Of a DNA stretch of 8,482 nucleotides, positions 7,651-8,482 are shown in pieces. Numbering within the stretch: the stretch's first letter is position 1; every line of letters begins with the position of its first letter. Both the position numbers and the translations under genes were made by a program. The notes below the pieces were generated by a model that ran no database searches, had not been told where the DNA came from, and saw only the letters and a program-made list of their open reading frames with translations. The DNA is from Spirochaetaceae bacterium (GTDB lineage Bacteria; Spirochaetota; Spirochaetia; B11-G9), in contig DAOWMA010000065.1 of NCBI GenBank assembly GCA_030643345.1, positions 1 through 8,482 of the forward strand, written 5' to 3'.

Positions 7651-7791
7651 GTACTTGGGGAATTTATCCCATTACGGATTATTATCTTCAGCGGTTTTTC
7701 AATGATTCTGATTATTATTGTACCTCTGCTTTTTATCAGGGAATTTCAGTCATTTTTAAAATACAATCCTGAAGAAAGTATTCGTACCTGA
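7651..7791 (+). pseudogene. Severed C-terminal segment of the MFS transporter (helix 12 and tail)
   Basis: In the same frame as the transporter, directly after its TGA, 46 codons read VLGEFIPLRIIIFSGFSMIL and on through a hydrophobic helix ending PLLFIREFQSFLKYN before a second TGA at 7789-7791. This is the expected end of an EntS-like protein: loop, helix 12, short charged tail. There is no frameshift and no other stop, so decay is limited to one codon. The segment has no start codon or ribosome-binding site that would let it be made alone. Confidence 0.8.
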
Positions 7792-7814
7792 CGCCGCTAA
7801 AATTTCCGGACAAT

Positions 7815-7845
7815 AAAAAAACGGTATGCCTGGTTGACCAAGGCA
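7815..7845 (-). terminator. Possible minus-strand terminator for the YgiT-type gene
   Basis: TGCCTGG (7827-7833), loop TTGA, and CC-A-AGGCA (7838-7845) pair into a stem with one bulged A. Reading the minus strand, the stem is followed after 5 bases by seven T (complement of 7815-7821). It lies about 65 bp beyond the stop of the YgiT-type gene. The 5-base gap before the T-tract is longer than ideal. In the plus direction only AAAAATCGTT follows, so it would not serve the transporter gene. Confidence 0.35.
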
Positions 7846-7852
7846 AAAATCG

Positions 7853-7870
7853 TTAATTGTCATTAATTGT
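7853..7870. repeat. Short direct repeat TTAATTGT x2
   Basis: TTAATTGT occurs at 7853-7860 and again at 7863-7870, a 10-bp period (one helical turn). The 120-bp gap 7792-7911 that contains it has no ORF I can support; apart from this repeat and the hairpin just upstream I see nothing in it. In AT-rich DNA such a repeat may be chance; it could also be a protein-binding pair. Confidence 0.4.
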
Positions 7871-7911
7871 AAGGTGAATTGGCTACAAAGATGGCTGCAC
7901 AGGAATAAGGG

Positions 7912-8127
7912 CTAAGCAATATTTGATTTTAATGCTATTGTTTCCTGATCAATTTGCTGTAATGCTCTCTGAATATGATCCACTTCATTTTCCTCAAAGA
8001 GAGCTTCCCCGCATTGTGTGCATACCCATGCAGAAATTGACTTCCATGAAATATGGTAACCATTTCGATCTGCACTAAATGGAGCAGTGCTTTTGGCCAT
8101 TTGACCTTTACAATAAAAATATTCCAT
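7912..8127 (-). CDS. YgiT/MqsA-type zinc-finger antitoxin, one zinc-ligand Cys missing
   Basis: The 71-residue protein matches the N-terminal zinc-finger module of MqsA-like (YgiT-type) antitoxins: YCKGQM at 5-10, TAPFSADRNGYHISW (14-28), AWVCTQCGEALFEENEVDHIQ (33-53), then a helix to the end. The family normally has CxxC twice. Here the second pair is intact (C36, C39) but the first reads Y3-x-x-C6, so one of four zinc ligands is gone; TAT at 8119-8121 differs from a Cys codon TGT by one base. The start at 8127 is set by AGGAG (8133-8137, minus strand) five bases upstream and by family length; a TTG at 8241 would add 38 residues unlike the family. There is no HTH domain, so this is the short form that usually follows a DUF4258 toxin gene. 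Only a remnant of that toxin is present, so it may be an orphan. Confidence 0.82.
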   Translation of the reverse strand: MEYFYCKGQMAKSTAPFSADRNGYHISWKSISAWVCTQCGEALFEENEVDHIQRALQQIDQETIALKSNIA

Positions 8128-8128
8128 A

Positions 8129-8218
8129 TTATCTCCTGACTCTATAGTTTGATGACCATTGGTCCGAGATCCTGCCACCCTTAGCAATATCTCTTTGACT
8201 ATCAATGTGACAAATTGT
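8129..8218 (-). pseudogene. Degraded C-terminal remnant of a DUF4258-type toxin
   Basis: Directly upstream of the zinc-finger gene, in another frame, 29 codons end in DQWSSNYRVRR and a TAA (8129-8131) that lies one base before the antitoxin ATG. DUF4258 toxins typically end in a D-x-x-W ... (F/Y)R-x-RR pattern, often after a segment like HVVxxID. Here CHIDSQRDIA is present but is followed by KGGRIS, shorter than the expected ITVYxPDP, and a TAG closes the frame at 8219-8221. Upstream, another frame reads NNCRQFV, which could be the preceding piece, implying at least one frameshift. Only about 150 bp is available before the HigB promoter region, so the 5' half is missing. The toxin-then-antitoxin order and near-overlap fit a DUF4258-YgiT pair. 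The similarity is short and judged from memory. Confidence 0.45.
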
Positions 8219-8294
8219 CTACAGTTATTGATAGATGTCAACGTTATGTCACATATACAAAGACTGATTTTCTGTTCATAAACTTACATCCTTC

Positions 8295-8300
8295 TTGACA
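8295..8300 (+). promoter_or_regulatory. Candidate -35 box (TTGACA) for higB
   Basis: A perfect consensus TTGACA sits 40 bp ahead of the higB start and 3 bp before the palindrome. No good -10 follows at 16-18 bp; the AT-rich ACATTTATATC (8319-8329) is the only candidate area and its spacing is not ideal. If used, the palindrome would lie between -35 and -10, a standard place for repression by the antitoxin. Confidence 0.35.
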
Positions 8301-8303
8301 AAG

Positions 8304-8322
8304 ATGTCGCAATATGCGACAT
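8304..8322. promoter_or_regulatory. Perfect palindrome, likely operator of the higB locus
   Basis: ATGTCGCA (8304-8311), spacer ATA, TGCGACAT (8315-8322): 8-bp arms with no mismatch. It lies 18 bp before the higB start and downstream of TTGACA. HigA-type antitoxins have a helix-turn-helix and repress their own promoter through such inverted repeats, so this is the natural candidate site. It has no T-tract, which argues against a terminator. The regulator itself is outside the window. Confidence 0.6.
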
Positions 8323-8340
8323 TTATATCAGGGAGTAGTT

Positions 8341-8482
8341 TTGAGAATCATTGCAAAGAGAACCTTAATAGAGTATGGAACAACATACGCTGATTCCCGT
8401 GCTTCCGTACTGGACTGGTATTTACTAATGAAGCGTTGTACTGCAGCAAATCTTGCTGAACTGCGAAAGACTTTTCCCACAG
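8341..8482 (+). CDS. higB: HigB-type mRNA interferase toxin, N-terminal part (3' end outside window)
   Basis: From TTG 8341 the frame is open to the window end, giving 47 residues that begin MRIIAKRTLIEYGTTYADSR and continue ASVLDWYLLMKRCTAANLAE then LRKTFPT. This is the pattern of the HigB (RelE-like) toxin family: an initial beta strand with basic residues, a helix of the type A-x-x-L-x-x-WY-x-x-x-K, then NLAEL and FP. Members cleave mRNA on the ribosome and are neutralised by HigA, usually encoded just downstream. GGGAG (8331-8335) lies 5 bases before the TTG, and no ATG fits better. Roughly half of the usual 95-105 residues are visible, so activity and the presence of higA cannot be judged. 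Confidence 0.82.
   Translation, partial: MRIIAKRTLIEYGTTYADSRASVLDWYLLMKRCTAANLAELRKTFPT

Noticed and set aside
8128..8241. N-terminal extension of the zinc-finger protein from TTG 8241
   Set aside because: The 38 extra residues resemble no YgiT-type protein, the ATG at 8127 has its own AGGAG, and the stretch overlaps the DUF4258-like remnant in another frame.
8205..8254. Inverted repeat ATGTGACA / TGTCACAT with a 34-bp spacer
   Set aside because: The arms match perfectly over 8 bp, but the spacer is long and the DNA is AT-rich decayed coding sequence; there is no supporting promoter. It may be chance.
1..8482. CRISPR array, tRNA, rRNA, insertion sequence or prophage genes
   Set aside because: No regularly spaced repeats, no tRNA-like cloverleaf I could trace, and no transposase or integrase reading frame was seen.

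Overview
The window looks like a chromosomal piece of a free-living or host-associated spirochaete. The evidence is gene order plus protein content: the end of a FlhG/MinD-type ATPase, a two-helix membrane protein, a sigma-28 factor (WhiG/FliA), a FapA/DUF342 protein, two small proteins of a kind I associate with spirochaete flagellar loci, and a CheA-type kinase, all on the plus strand and tightly packed. The DNA is fairly AT-rich. No species can be named from the sequence alone.

Region 1 (1-6547) is the motility block. The 3' end of flhG (1-420) is followed by a 67-bp gap with a possible promoter. An apparent operon follows: 2-TM acidic protein (488-1105), whiG/fliA (1105-1896), fapA (1910-3847, TTG start), a 109-residue low-complexity protein (3847-4176), a membrane-anchored coiled-coil protein with a C-terminal helix-turn-helix-like segment (4181-4663) and a CheA-like histidine kinase (4667-6547). 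Two junctions are 1-base TAATG stop/start overlaps and the others are 3-13 bp, so transcription and translation are probably coupled. Expected roles are flagellar number/placement control (FlhG), late flagellar transcription (WhiG), a flagellar-assembly or cell-envelope role (FapA) and a phosphorelay input (CheA-like).

Region 2 (6553-7791) is an MFS exporter gene of the EntS-like family. A single in-frame TGA at 7648-7650 cuts it before its last transmembrane helix. The rest of the protein is still readable in the same frame to a second TGA at 7789-7791. It is either a recent pseudogene or a sequencing error.

Region 3 (7792-8482) is accessory DNA made of toxin-antitoxin material. On the minus strand lies a YgiT-type zinc-finger antitoxin (7912-8127) that lacks one of its four zinc-binding cysteines. 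Directly upstream of it is a degraded remnant that I read as the C-terminus of its DUF4258 toxin partner. On the plus strand the window runs off the end inside a HigB-type toxin gene (from 8341). A perfect 8-bp inverted repeat (8304-8322), just downstream of a TTGACA box, sits in front of it and looks like an autoregulatory operator. The picture is of one decaying and one probably intact TA locus side by side, next to a housekeeping motility operon.
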